Notes: generated by a model not told the origin, from the letters alone. A DNA stretch of 64,000 bases from Lolium rigidum (GCF_022539505.1 NC_061508.1:64241754-64305753); one strand, 5' to 3'; counted from the first letter of the stretch, positions 1 through 10,592 are shown. Program-made: numbers and translations.

Positions 1-1350
1 TTTTCCCGATCCATCTTTCTCTTACGGCTTCTGTAACCGTACGGGTCATCGTTACGGGGAACCCTATTTTCCACGGAATGTGCCCCATGCCTCGTACACG
101 TCCTCCGTGTTCAGGATTCCCGAGGGCTTTGTCGGGCGTCGTTCTCTCTGTTGAACTTGATCCTCCCTCTTGAGCATCCCTCATTGCCTCAATAAGCTTT
201 TGGGTGGGTGTAATTATTTTGCCCTGGTAAACACACTCCCCTGTCTCCGGGTTCGAGCGATCCCCCATGCCCGTACCACCAGCTTTTGGCCCTTGGGTCC
301 CATCCCTCCGTACTCGGACGGATTCCTCGCGCCCTCGGCTCGTTCTCCATCTTCTCCCACCTAGGCTGCCAAAAGCGATACCCTCCTGGCCCCATTTTAT
401 GATTGTACTCCTTCTTGGCCGCATTTTCCTTATTTTTTTCGATAGTTCAAGGAACTGCTCCGATTTCTTTTGCTTCACAAATTCTGGCCAATCATGTTGT
501 AGTTTCTCATATTGTCCTTTGAAATCCGGAGTCTTGCCCTGGTTGACAAAGTCATGGGCTAGATTTTGCTTGTATTTCCGGAATGCGTTGGCCATCCTAG
601 AAAGAGCGAACTGTTTGACTAGCTTGCGCCTCTTCTTGTTTTCCGCAATCTTGTTACCCTCCTCATCGTATTTGCGGTATTCCGGAGGTAGAACGAAATG
701 TTCCATAAGCTTGTTAAAGCAATCTTTTTTGTTCTCTTATCGACAAAAGTGAAACCAACACGTGCCTTCTTTGGCTCATTCCACTCCTGGAGGGTGATCG
801 AGACGTTGTCTCTAACAACGGCTCCGCATTGGCCGACAAACTTGGTGGCGTTCTTGCTGGGCTCCAGCGGCCTGCCGGTTGCTTCGTCGACAACATCGAT
901 GGTGCATGTTTCTCCTGCTTTCATCGTCTTGGTTGCGCCACGCTTTGACGACGACGTACTCGATTGTTTCGACGATCCGGCCGAGGGCTAAAATAAGAAA
1001 GAGAGGCGCGCGCGTTAGTACACACATATTTATTCAAATCGGTGAGTTTGTATCACCAGAGGCTCAATGTATATATATATACCTCGGCGCCGGAGGTGGT
1101 TGCTACTTTCAACTGAAGATTATCGTCGTTTATCGACGTTCCTTCGGCACCATCTTGCTGACCATGCCCTTCATCTTCACCCTCAAAGTTCGGATAAGAA
1201 TCGATATCATCTTCTTCTTGTCCGGTCGGCACATATAGAACATCGCCTTTTATGATGCCGAAGATTTGTTCTTCAGCGTCCGGATCATAGTTGTCCATAA
1301 TCGGGTCAGCTCTATCGTCCGCCATATGTCGGTCCTGAAAACATGTAGTC
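1..1350 (-). pseudogene. second CACTA gene (plant transposase Ptta/En/Spm, Transposase_24-like), decayed and partial
   Basis: On the minus strand an N-terminal acidic exon begins near 1325 (MADDRADPIMDNYDPDAEEQ) and is followed, after a probable intron around 1080-1000, by a Ser/Lys-rich segment and a conserved block at 924-619. This is the layout I know from Triticeae CACTA second genes annotated as plant transposases. A frameshift falls in an A-run near 725-735: the block downstream (EYRKYDEEGN, LVKQFALSRMANAFRKYK, about 690-570) continues in a different frame. Similarity continues to position 1 (GPGGYRF, ARGIRPSTEGWDPRAKSWWY, HGGRVRGMGHIPWKIGFP), so the gene runs off the window. It probably encoded an accessory DNA-binding protein of the transposition complex; that role is inferred from the family. 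Confidence 0.7.
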
Positions 1351-2456
1351 AAAACAAATTAATTGTGTATATGCATTATCACATCTCTTCTACATATAAA
1401 GAGAGAGACGACGAGGGAGGCGAGAGGGGGACGCGGTGACCGCGTGACCGAGAGACCGGTGGCGGTGGCGAAAGGGCGGTGGCGAAAGGGCGGTGGCGGT
1501 GCCGAGGACACATAATCCTCGCCGCCCCCTCTCGATCCCAAAAAAAACACCGCGCGTATACGGAGGGGTGCGCTACTATTTATGGACGGATCATAGCATA
1601 GGTCGGTGCGGGGTGCGTGTGGCCTACGCGTGAGGTCTGAATACGAACACCGGTTCGACTCGGAGTTGTGGATTCTCGACCCGGTTCCGTTTGTTTCTGT
1701 TTCTACTTCTCCGGAACTGCCACGGCTAGATGGACTTACCAAGATTCATGGAGTTGCTCAATGAAAAATAAATACGGGGCTAGGTTAAAAAACAAAGAAA
1801 CTCTCTTGGAAAAAAAGAGTTGTAGTTCAAAATGCATTTGATATATAGTCCAAAAACTAGTACAATTCCAACAATTGAGGAAACGAAATTATCGAAGCAT
1901 ATTTAGTTGCGAAATATTTTGGCTTTCTCATCGGAACAAAGACAATGCTGAAAATGTATATTGATTTGCGCTTCCATTCATGAGCGTCAACTTTTAAAAT
2001 TTTAGAAATGCCGTGTTAAAATGATGCCATCCACAGTTTTAGAAATGCCGTGTTAAAAACTTAGTATATCAATTTTTTTTATAAAAACTTATTAGTTACA
2101 TTTTTAATTAAAAAAATTTAGTTACAAATTAAAAAAAAACAAAAAAAACAAAAAAAAGTGTGATGGCCAGGCGCCCGGCCTGGCCCTCGTTCTTCGTCTC
2201 TGTAGCGGTACGGCCGCGGGCGCGCGGCAAGCGGCGGCGAGCAGGGCGGCAGCGGCGGCGCGCGGACGGCGCGCGACAGGCAGCGGCGGCGCGACGACAG
2301 GCGGTGGCGACAGACGAGAGGGTGGGGCACGCGCGCGGGGGGGTCCTTACGGCGACAGACGAGAGGGTCGGGCGGTGGCGGCGAACTGTGGCGGCGGCGC
2401 GGCGTGGCACCCGACGACGAGGCGCTGCGGTTGGCGCGGCGCGGCACGGCAGAGGG
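1351..2456 (-). other. CACTA leader region: no supported gene
   Basis: Between the second-gene exon and the A1 insertion there is a GC-rich stretch (1400-1740), an AT-rich stretch (1760-2160) and a very GC-rich, CGG-repeat-like stretch (2160-2456) that resumes after A1 at 8952. Open frames here (for example 1742-1359 and 2447-2118 minus) are compositional and Arg/Pro-rich, although a leader exon of the second CACTA gene cannot be excluded. A 22-bp direct repeat occurs at 2000-2021 and 2037-2058. Confidence 0.5.
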
Positions 2457-3966
2457 TGATACGTCTCCGACGTATCGATAATTTCTTATGTTCTATGCCA
2501 TATTATTGATGATACCTACATGTTTTATGCACACTTTATGTCATATTCGTGCATTTTCTGGAACTAACCTATTAACAAGATGCCGAAGTGCCAGTTCCTG
2601 TTTTCTGCTGTTTTTGGTTTCCGAAATCCTAGTAACGAAATATTCTCGGAATTGGACGAAACGAAGACCCAGGTTCCTATTTTCACCGGAAGCATCCAGA
2701 ACACCCGGGAAGGACCAGAGGGGGCACCGGGCCCCCGGACCATAGGCCGGCGCGGCCCGGGCCCTGGCCGCGCCGCCATATGGTGTGGCCACCCCTTCGA
2801 CCCTCTGCGCCGCCTCTTCGCCTATATAAAGCCTCCGTCGCGAAACCCCCGATGCGAAGAACCACGATACGGAAAACCTTCCAGGGGCGCCGCCACATCG
2901 CGAAACTCCAATTCGGGGGACGAAGTCTCGTTCCGGCACCCTGCCGGGACGGGGAGTGCCCCGGAGCCGTCTCCACCGCCGTCTTCACCGCCATCTTCAC
3001 CGCCATCGCTGCCTCCATGATGAGGAGGGAGTAATCCACCCCGAGGCTGAGGGCTCCGCTGTAGCTATGTGGTTCATCTCTCTTCCATGTACCTCAATAC
3101 AATAATCTCATGAGCTGCTTTACATGATTGAGATTCATATGAGTTTTGTATCACCACTATTCTATGTGCTACTCTAGCAATGTTATTAAAGTAGTTTTAT
3201 TCCTCCTGCACGTGTGCAAAGGTGACAGTGTGTGCACCGTGTTAGTACTTGGTTTATGCTATGATCATGATCTCTTGTAGATTGCGAAGTTAACTATTGC
3301 TATGATAATATTGATGTGATCTATTCCTCCTACATATGCATGAAGGTGACGAGTGTGCATGCTATGTTAGTACTTGGTTTAGTCTTTTGATCTATCTTAC
3401 ACTAAAGGTTACTAAAATATGAGCATTATTGTGGAGCTTGTTAACTCCGGCATTGAGGGTTCGTGTAATCCTACGCAATGTGTTCATCATCCAACAAAAG
3501 TGTAGAGTATGCATTTATCTATTCTGTTATGTGATCAATGTTGAGAGTGTCCACTAGTGAAAGTGTAATCCCTAGGCCTTGTTCCTAAATATCTGCTATC
3601 GCTGCTTGTTTACTTGTTTCTATGCGTTACTACTGCTGCGTTACTACTTGCTGCGTTACTACTTGTTTGTTTACTTGTCCTGGGCAAAGCACTTTTCAGG
3701 TGCCGTTGCTACTACTTATTCATACCACCTGTATTTCACTATCTCTTCGCCGAACTAGTGCACCTATTAGGTGTGTTGGGGACACAAGAGACTTCTTGCT
3801 TTGTGGTTGCGGGGTTGCATGAGAGGGATATCTTTGACCTCTTCCTCCCTGAGTTCGATAAACCTTGGGTGATCCACTTAAGGGAAACTTGCTTGCTGTT
3901 CTACAAACCTCTCGCTCTTGGAGGCCCAACACTTGTCTACAAGAATAGAAGCTCCCGTAGACATCA
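2457..3966 (+). repeat. 5' LTR of A1
   Basis: It starts with TGAT and ends with ATCA, a 4-bp inverted terminus. The first 20 bases contain the palindrome GATACGTC-TCC-GACGTATC. A TATA-like box CCTATATAAAGCC at about 2820-2832 and a GC-rich segment lie in the presumed U3, followed by an AT-rich R-U5 half. It is nearly identical to the 3' LTR, with several one-base CAG/CGAG-type indels. Confidence 0.93.
2820..2832 (+). promoter_or_regulatory. TATA box in A1 5' LTR
   Basis: CCTATATAAAGCC is conserved at the equivalent place in the 3' LTR (about 7797-7809) and on the minus strand in A2 (about 53258 and 58455), so it is the likely core promoter of this family. Confidence 0.6.
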
Positions 3967-3975
3967 AGCACTTTT

Positions 3976-3997
3976 CCAGGCGCCGTTGCTCGGGGAG
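3976..3997 (+). promoter_or_regulatory. primer binding site of A1 (tRNA-Asp-like, degenerate)
   Basis: Just downstream of the 5' LTR the sequence CCAGGCGCCGTTGCTCGGGG resembles TGGCGCCGTTGCCGGGGA, the PBS of Athila-type elements, with small changes. A second degenerate version (TCTGGCACCGTTGTG) follows at about 4040, and a third lies inside the LTR (about 3695). Confidence 0.55.
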
Positions 3998-4131
3998 GAA
4001 AGGTAAAAGGCTCTCATACACCGGTCCCAGGTAAAGTATTTTTCTGGCACCGTTGTGTGTGTGCTCGAAGCTATTTCCTTTAGATCCTGCAATTGCATCT
4101 TTTTGTTTCTTGTTTACACTAGTTTGGCATA

Positions 4132-4867
4132 ATGGACAACAATGAGCTTCTTATTCTATTTCCTGATTTAAAACATGGATTGTTTGATGCGAAAATTAAA
4201 AAACCTATGGAATCTTATTTGCATGCTTGGTAGTAATATTAGTATGAACGCTTTGAACACCATTGTTGATAATAATGTAGAAAGTTCTAAGCTTGGGGAA
4301 GCTGGTTTTCATGATCTTTTTAGTCCCCCAAGCATTGAGGAGAAAATTTTCTTTGATGATACTTTGCCTCCTATTTATGATGATTATAATAGTGGTCTTT
4401 TGGTACAACCTACTATGGAGAGTAAATTTTATTGTGATTATACTATGCCTCCTACACTTGATGAGAATAATAATGATAGCTACTTTGTTGAATTTGCTCC
4501 CGCTATTACTAATAAAATTGATTATGCTTATGTGGAGAGTAATAATTTTATGCATGAGACTCATGATAAGAATGCTTTATGTGATAGTTATATTGTTGAG
4601 TTTGCTCATGATGCTACTGAAAGTTATTATGAGAGAGGAAAATATGGTTGTAGAAATTTTCATGTTACTAAAACACCTCTCTATGTGCTGAAATTTTTGA
4701 AGCTACACTTGTTTTATCTTCCTATGCTTGTTACTTTGCTCTTCATGAACTTGTTTATTTACAAGATTCCTATGCATAGGAAGCATGTTAGGCTTAAATT
4801 TGTTTTGAATTTGCCTCTTGATGCTCTCTTTTGCTTCAAATACTATTTCTTGCAAGTGCATCATTAA
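4132..4867 (+). pseudogene. A-family protein of unknown function, one frameshift
   Basis: The frame opens at ATG 4132 (MDNNELLILFPDLKHGLF) and shifts by one extra base near 4229, after which it continues open to the stop at 4867. The A2 copy on the minus strand (56968-56212) is collinear and lacks this break, so the ancestral protein had about 245 residues. The N-terminal half is acidic and Asn/Tyr-rich with repeated short blocks (LPPIYDDYN, MPPTLDENNND). A middle block (DSYIVEFAHDATESYYERGK) is strongly conserved. The C-terminal third is basic and hydrophobic, with a possible membrane segment (LHLFYLPMLVTLLFMNLFIY). It sits in the gag position directly after the PBS, but I see no gag, zinc knuckle or protease motif. 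Function unknown. Confidence 0.6.
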
Positions 4868-7417
4868 AACTGCTGAGCCCATCTTAATGGCTAAAAAGAA
4901 AGAACTTCTTGGGAGATAACCCATGTGTTATTTTGCTACAGTACTTTGTTTTATATTTGAGTTTTGGAAGTTGTTTACTACTGTAGCAACCTCTTCTTAT
5001 CTTAGTTTTGTGTTTTGTTGTGCCAAGTAAAGTCTTTGATAGTAAAGTAAGTACTAGATTTGGATTACTGCGCAGTTCCAGATTTCTTTGCTGTCACGAA
5101 TCTGGGTCTACCTCCCTGTAGGTAGCTCAGAAAATTAAGCCAATTTACGTGCATGATCCTCAGATATGTACGCAACTTTCATTCAATTTGAGCATTTTCA
5201 TTTGAGCAAGTCTGGTGGCCTAATAAAATCCATCTTTACGGACTATTCTGTTTTGACAGATTCTGCCTTTTATTTCGCATTGCCTCTTTTGCTATGTTGG
5301 ATGAATTTCTTTGATCCATTAATGTCCAGTAGCTTTATGCAATGTCCAGAAGTGTTAAGAATGATTGTGTCACCTCTGAACATGTTAATTTTTATTGTCC
5401 ACTAACCCTCTAATGAGTTGTTTCGAGTTTGGTGTGGAGGAAGTTTTCAAGGGTCAAGAGAGGAGGATGATATACTATGATCAAGAAGAGTGAAAGCTCT
5501 AAGCTTGGGGATGCCCCGGTGGTTCACCCCTGCATATTTCAAGAAGACTCAAGCATCTAAGCTTGGGGATGCCCAAGGCATCCCCTTCTTCATCGACAAC
5601 ATTATCGAGTTCCTCCCCGAAACTATATTTTTATTCGGCCACATCTTATGTACTTTACTTGGAGCGTCTGTTTGTTTTTGTTTATGTTTGAATAAGTTCA
5701 TCATGCTTGTGTGGGAGAGAGACACGCTCCGCTGGTTCGTATGAACACATGTGTTCTTAGCTTTTAATTTTCATGGCGAAGTTTCTTCTTCGTTAATTTG
5801 TTATATGGTTGGAATTGGAAAATGATACATGTAGTAAATTGCTATAATGTCTTGGATAATTTGATACTTGGCAATTGTTGTGCTCATGTTTAAGCTCTTG
5901 CATCATATACTTTGCACCCATTAATGAAGAAATACTTAGAGCTTGCTAATTTGGTTTGCATATTTGGTTTCTCTAGAGTCTAGATAACATCTAGTATTGA
6001 GTTTTGAACAACAAGGAAGACGGTGTAGAGTCTTATAATGTTTACAATATGTCTTTTATGTGAGTTTTGCTGCACCGGTTCATCCTTGTGTTTGTTTCAA
6101 ATAACCTTGCTAGCCTAAACCTTGTATCGAGAGGGAATACTTCTCATGCATCCAAAATCCTTGAGCCAACCATTATGCCATTTGTGTCCACCATACCTAC
6201 CTACTACATGGTATTTATCCGCCATTCCAAAGTAAATTGCTTGAGTGCTACCTTTAAAATTCCATCATTCACCTTTGCAATATATAGCTCATGGGACAAA
6301 TAGCTTAAAAACTATTGTGGTATTGAATATGTACTTATGCACTTTATCTCTTATTAAGTTGCTTGTTGTGCGATAACCATGCTTCGGGGACGCCATCAAC
6401 TATTCTTTGTTGGATATCATGTGAGTTGCTATGCATGTCCGTCTTGTCCGAAGCAAGAGAGATCTACCACCTTCATGGTTGGAGCATGCATATTGTTAGA
6501 GAAGAACTTTGGGCCGCTAACTAAAGCCATGATTCATGGTGGAAGTTTCAGTTTGGACATATATCCTCAATCTCATATGAGAATAATAATTGTTGCCACA
6601 TGCTTATGTATTAAAGAGGAGTCCATTATCTGTTGTCCATGGTGTCCCGGTATGGATGTCTAAGTTGAGAATAATCAAAAGCGAGAAATCCAAAATGCGA
6701 GCTTTCTCCTTAGACCTTTGTACAGGCGGCATGGAGGTACCCCATTGTGACACTTGGTCAAAACATGTGCATTGCAAAGATCCGGTAGTCCAAGTTAATT
6801 AGGACAAGGTGCGGGCACTATTAGCATACTATGCATGAGACTTGCAACTTGTAAGATATAATGTACATAACTCATATGCTTTATTACTACCGTTGACAAA
6901 ATTGTTTCATGTTTTCAAAATAAAAGCTCTAGCACAAATATAGCAATCGATGCTTTCCTCTTTGAAGGACCATTCTTTTACTTTTATGTTGAGTCAGTTC
7001 ACCTATCTCTCTCCACCTCAAGAAGCAAACACTTGTGTGAACGTGCATTGATTCTTACATACTTGCATATTGTACTTGTTATATTACTCTATGTTGACAA
7101 TTATCCATGAGATATACATGTTACAAGTTGAAAGCAACCGCTGAAACTTAATCTTCCTTTGTGTTGCTTCAATGCCTTTACTTTGATTTATTGCTTTATG
7201 AGTTAACTCTTATGCAAGACTTATTAATACTTGTCTTGAAGTACTATTCATGAAAAGTCTTTGCTTTATGATTCACTTGTTTACTCATGTCATTACCATT
7301 TTTTTGATCGCTGCATTCACTACATATGTTTACAAATAGTATGATCAAGGTTATGATGGCATATCACTTCAGAAATTATCTTTGTTATCGTTTTACCTGC
7401 TCGGGACGAGCAGAACT
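4868..7417 (+). other. long non-coding internal region of A1
   Basis: This is 2.5 kb without a credible coding frame; short ORFs are not conserved as proteins in the A2 copy, although the DNA is conserved (A2 at 53650-56200, reversed; also B2 from 60180). It contains several copies of TAAGCTTGGGGATGC (about 5503, 5559 and 7418), identical in type to the polypurine tract, and a perfect hairpin at 5565-5585. Confidence 0.75.
5565..5585. repeat. perfect 9-bp inverted repeat hairpin
   Basis: GGGGATGCC CAA GGCATCCCC: 9-bp arms and a 3-base loop, overlapping a PPT-like motif. The same hairpin is kept in A2 (near 55501) and in B2 (near 63847; a degraded copy near 62730). Confidence 0.85.
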
Positions 7418-7432
7418 AAGCTTGGGGATGCT
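7418..7432 (+). promoter_or_regulatory. polypurine tract of A1
   Basis: TAAGCTTGGGGATGCT lies immediately before the 3' LTR, the position expected for the plus-strand priming site. The reverse complement is found at 53628-53641 in A2 and at 60171 in B2. Confidence 0.75.
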
Positions 7433-8946
7433 TGATACGTCTCCGACGTATCGATAATTTCTTATGTTCTATGCCATATTATTGATGATACCTACATGTT
7501 TTATGCACACTTTATGTCATATTCGTGCATTTTCCGGAACTAACCTATTAAGAAGATGCCGAAGTGCCGCTTCCGTTTTCTGCTGTTTTTGGTTTCGAAA
7601 TCCTAGTAACGAAATATTCTCGGAATTGGACGAAACGAAGACCCAGGTTCCTATTTTCACCGGAAGCATCCGGAACACCCGGGAAGGACCGGAGGGGGGC
7701 ACCGGGCCCCCGGACCATAGGCCGGCGCGGCCCAGGCCCTGGCCGCGCCGCCATATGGTGTGGCCACCCCTTCGACCCTCCTGCGCCGCCTCTTCGCCTA
7801 TATAAAGCCTCCGTCGCGAAACCCCTGATGCGAAGAACCACGATACGGAAAACCTTCCAGGGGCGCCGCCACATCGCGAAACTCCAATTCGGGGGACATA
7901 AGTCTCTGTTCCGGCACCCTGCCGGGACGGGGAATTGTCCCCGGAGCCGTCTCCACCGCCGTCTTCACCGCCATCTTCACCGCCATCGCTGCCTCCATGA
8001 TGAGGAGGGAGTAATCCACCCCCGAGGCTGAGGGCTCCGCTGTAGCTATGTGGTTCATCTCTCTTCCATGTACCTCAATACAATAATCTCATGAGCTGCT
8101 TTACATGATTGAGATTCATATGAGTTTTGTATTACCACTATTCTATGTGCTACTCTAGCAATGTTATTAAAGTAGTTTTATTCCTCCTGCACGTGTGCAA
8201 AGGTGACGATGTGTGCACCGTGTTAGTACTTGGTTTATGCTATGATCATGATCTCTTGTAGATTGCGAAGTTAACTATTGCTATGATAATATTGATGTGA
8301 TCTATTCCTCCTACATATGCATGAAGGTGACAGTGTGCATGCTATGTTAGTACTTGGTTTAGTCTTTTGATCTATCTTACACTAAAGGTTACTAAAATAT
8401 GAGCATTATTGTGGAGCTTGTTAACTCCGGCATTGAGGGTTCGTGTAATCCTACGCAATGTGTTCATCATCCAACAAAAGTGTAGAGTATGCATTTATCT
8501 ATTCCGTTATGTGATCAATGTTGAGAGTGTCCACTAGTGAAAGTGTAATCCCTAGGCCTTGTTCCTAAATATCGCTATCGCTGCTTGTTTACTCGTTTCT
8601 ATCGCGTTACTACCGTCTGCGTTACTACTCGCTGCGTTACTACTTGTTTGTTTACTCGTCCTCGGGCAAAGCACTTTTCCAGGTGCCGTTGCTACTACTT
8701 ATTCATACCACCCGTATTTCACTATCTCTTCGCCGAACTAGTGCACCTATTAGGTGTGTTGGGGATACAAGAGACTTCTTGCTTTGTGGTTGCGGGGTTG
8801 CATGAGAGGGATATCTTTGACCTCTTCCTCCCTGAGTTCGATAAACCTTGGGTGATCCACTTAAGGGAAACTTGCTGCTGTTCTACAAACCTCTGCTCTT
8901 GGAGGCCCAACACTGTCTACAAGAATAGAAGCTCCCGTAGACATCA
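7433..8946 (+). repeat. 3' LTR of A1
   Basis: It is a direct copy of 2457-3966, with TGAT and ATCA ends, and is followed by the target duplication GAGGG (8947-8951). Confidence 0.93.
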
Positions 8947-9095
8947 GAGGGCGCGGCAACGGCGCGGCGACAGCGGAGAGAGGGCGCGGCGATGGCGCGG
9001 CGACGGCGCGGTTCGATCGGCGACGGCGCTGCAGAGGAAGACGGTTCGATCGGCGCGGAGAAGACGAGTGTGCCGCGTGCGCGAACGGCCGCGTG

Positions 9096-9104
9096 TATAT
9101 AAAG
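9096..9104 (-). promoter_or_regulatory. TATA-like box of the second CACTA gene
   Basis: CTTTATATA on the minus strand lies just downstream of the left hairpin cluster and upstream of the GC-rich leader that leads into the second gene. It could also be read on the plus strand (TATATAAAG). Confidence 0.4.
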
Positions 9105-9111
9105 GGACCCC

Positions 9112-9269
9112 CCTTTAGTCGCGGTTGGTGTGGCCAACCGCGACTAAAGGTGCCCCTTTAGTCGCGGTTGGCCACACCAACCGCGACTAAAGGGTTTTTC
9201 GCCGGGTTTTTTCGTTTCCGCGCGCAAAGACCTTTAGTCGCGGTTGGCGAGGCCAACCGCGACTAAAGG
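9112..9269. repeat. left cluster of three CACTA hairpins
   Basis: Three perfect 17-bp inverted repeats with arms CCTTTAGTCGCGGTTGG, each with a 5-base loop: 9112-9150, 9155-9193 and 9231-9269. In CACTA elements such subterminal motifs bind the accessory transposase protein. Here the cluster is internal, between divergent genes, rather than at an element end. Confidence 0.85.
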
Positions 9270-9290
9270 TATTTTTCGAAATACTTTCGT

Positions 9291-9719
9291 TTTAAAATCT
9301 TAAAAATACATATAATATATCAATAAATTCAGAAAAATAAAACTAATTCAATTCAAAATGTTAAAAATACATATAATATATCAATAAATACAGAAAAATA
9401 AAACTAAATCAATTCAAAATGTTAAAAATACAAATAATATATCAAAAAATTTAGAAAAATAAAACTAATTCAATTCAAAATGTTAAAAATACAAATAATA
9501 TATCAAAAAATTTAGAAAAATAAAACTAATTAAATTCAAAATGTTAAAAATACAAATAATATATCAAAAAAATTAGAAAATAAAACTAATTCAATTCAAA
9601 ATGTTAAAAATACTAATAATATATCAAAAAATTCAGAAAAATAAAACTAATTCATTTAAAAATCTTAAAAATACAAATAATATATCAAAAAATTCAGAAA
9701 AATAAAACTAATTCATTAC
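9291..9719. repeat. AT-rich minisatellite, about 61-bp unit, about 7 copies
   Basis: Consecutive units share TTAAAAATACAAATAATATA, then CAATAAATTCAGAAAAATAA and AACTAATTCAATTC, with small substitutions. There is no coding potential. Confidence 0.85.
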
Positions 9720-9764
9720 AAAATCTTTCCGCATTCCTCTTCCCACCAGTTCTTCCCACCAGTT

Positions 9765-9950
9765 CTTCCCGGCCGCCTCTGTCTTCCGAAGATTTCTTCC
9801 CTGTCTTCCCGCCTCTTTCTTCCCGCCATTTTATTCCCGCCACTTTCTTCCCGCCACTTTCTTCCCGCCACTTTTATTCCGCCTCTTTCTTCCCGCCACT
9901 TTCTTCCCGCCTCTTTCTTCCCGCCTCATGTCTTCCCGCTCCCATTTTTC
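9765..9950. repeat. short tandem repeat, TTCTTCCCGCCAC-type
   Basis: About a dozen imperfect copies of a 13- to 14-base pyrimidine-rich unit (CTTTCTTCCCGCCA), upstream of the plus-strand ORF at 10028. Confidence 0.75.
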
Positions 9951-9964
9951 CCGCCATTTGTCAC

Positions 9965-9974
9965 TACATATAGG
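9965..9974 (+). promoter_or_regulatory. TATA-like box for the ORF at 10028
   Basis: TACATATAGG lies about 55 bases upstream of the ATG and is followed by a CT/AC-rich leader, a plausible plant core promoter layout. Confidence 0.35.
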
Positions 9975-10027
9975 TAGCCCGGCTTGGCCGACATTATCAC
10001 ATCTCTACAATCTCTCATCACTCTCTC

Positions 10028-10592
10028 ATGGCTTCCACCGCACCCACTCTAACCTACCGGCGAGTGGAGGAGCTTTGCGCCTCGAACTACCCTTGCCCAC
10101 CGGGCTACCGCGTCCCCGCCGGCCGGAGCCTGAGCGCCGGCGGCGTGCCGGTCCCTCCCGTCCCTCAGGGTACTGCGCGTCGGGCGGCCATCACGAACCA
10201 CTACTACCTCGACCTCACGCCGGAGCAGCGGATGAATCCCCGCTGGCATCCCGATAACCAGCATACTTGGGACGCCTTCTTCATCAATCGGCGTGAGAGG
10301 GCGCTCGCCGGGTATGAGGAGGACGGTCCGCCTCCCGGAAACTTCCACGAGGCCGGTCGTCGGCTATGGTGGTACGGCCGGACTCGCGAGAGCGTCATGG
10401 ACTACATCACGGCCGGCGATATCCCCCGCCTGCGCTACCCTCGGTTCGAGCCACGAGCGCCGCCCGACGACAGCGACGACAAGCAGCGACGACGACGCCG
10501 GCAACTTAGAAGGCGACGACTACCGGTACAACGGCGGCGGCTATGAAGACTACGAGTATGCATATTATACGCCTAGGCAGGAGTATGACTAA
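10028..10592 (+). pseudogene. CACTA-borne ORF of unknown function, opposite strand to the transposase, one frameshift
   Basis: The frame opens at ATG 10028 (MASTAPTLTYRRVEELCASN) and runs to about 10485; there an Asp/Arg-coding GAC/CGA repeat brings a frameshift, and the likely true C-terminus continues in another frame (DDDAGNLEGDDYRYNGGGYE) to a stop at 10590-10592. Notable blocks are a Pro/Gly-rich N-terminus, HYYLDLTPEQRMNPRWHPDN, and a Trp/Arg-rich core (NRRERALAGYEEDGPPPGNF, WWYGRT). The tail is acidic and Tyr-rich. I do not recognise a catalytic motif. I have a recollection of similar proteins next to TTTAGTCGCGG-type CACTA elements in cereals, but cannot verify it. Its position between the two transposase genes on the other strand suggests a cargo or regulatory gene; function unknown. 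Confidence 0.5.

Larger units (their letters stand above)
2457..8946 (+). mobile_element. LTR retrotransposon A1, complete, non-autonomous Gypsy-like
   Basis: Two direct repeats of about 1.5 kb (2457-3966 and 7433-8946), each beginning TGATACGTCTCC and ending GTAGACATCA, enclose a 3.47-kb internal region. The 5-bp target duplication GAGGG at 2452-2456 and 8947-8951 is perfect. A tRNA-Asp-like primer site follows the 5' LTR and a polypurine tract precedes the 3' LTR. No gag, protease, reverse transcriptase or integrase is visible; the only conserved ORF is the unknown protein at 4132-4867. The element therefore depends on proteins from a relative, which I infer to be Athila-type because of the PBS and related elements in this window. 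The same family is present in reverse at 51928-58575. Confidence 0.95.

Noticed and set aside
2580..3039. Pro/Arg-rich ORFs on both strands inside the A1 LTR (also 7548-8058)
   Set aside because: They lie in the GC-rich U3 of an LTR, overlap on both strands and shift frame between the two LTRs; no protein conservation.
9112..9269. TTTAGTCGCGGTTGG hairpins as microRNA precursors
   Set aside because: Arms of 17 bp with 5-base loops are too short for typical plant miRNA precursors, and they match CACTA subterminal repeats; small RNA data would be needed.
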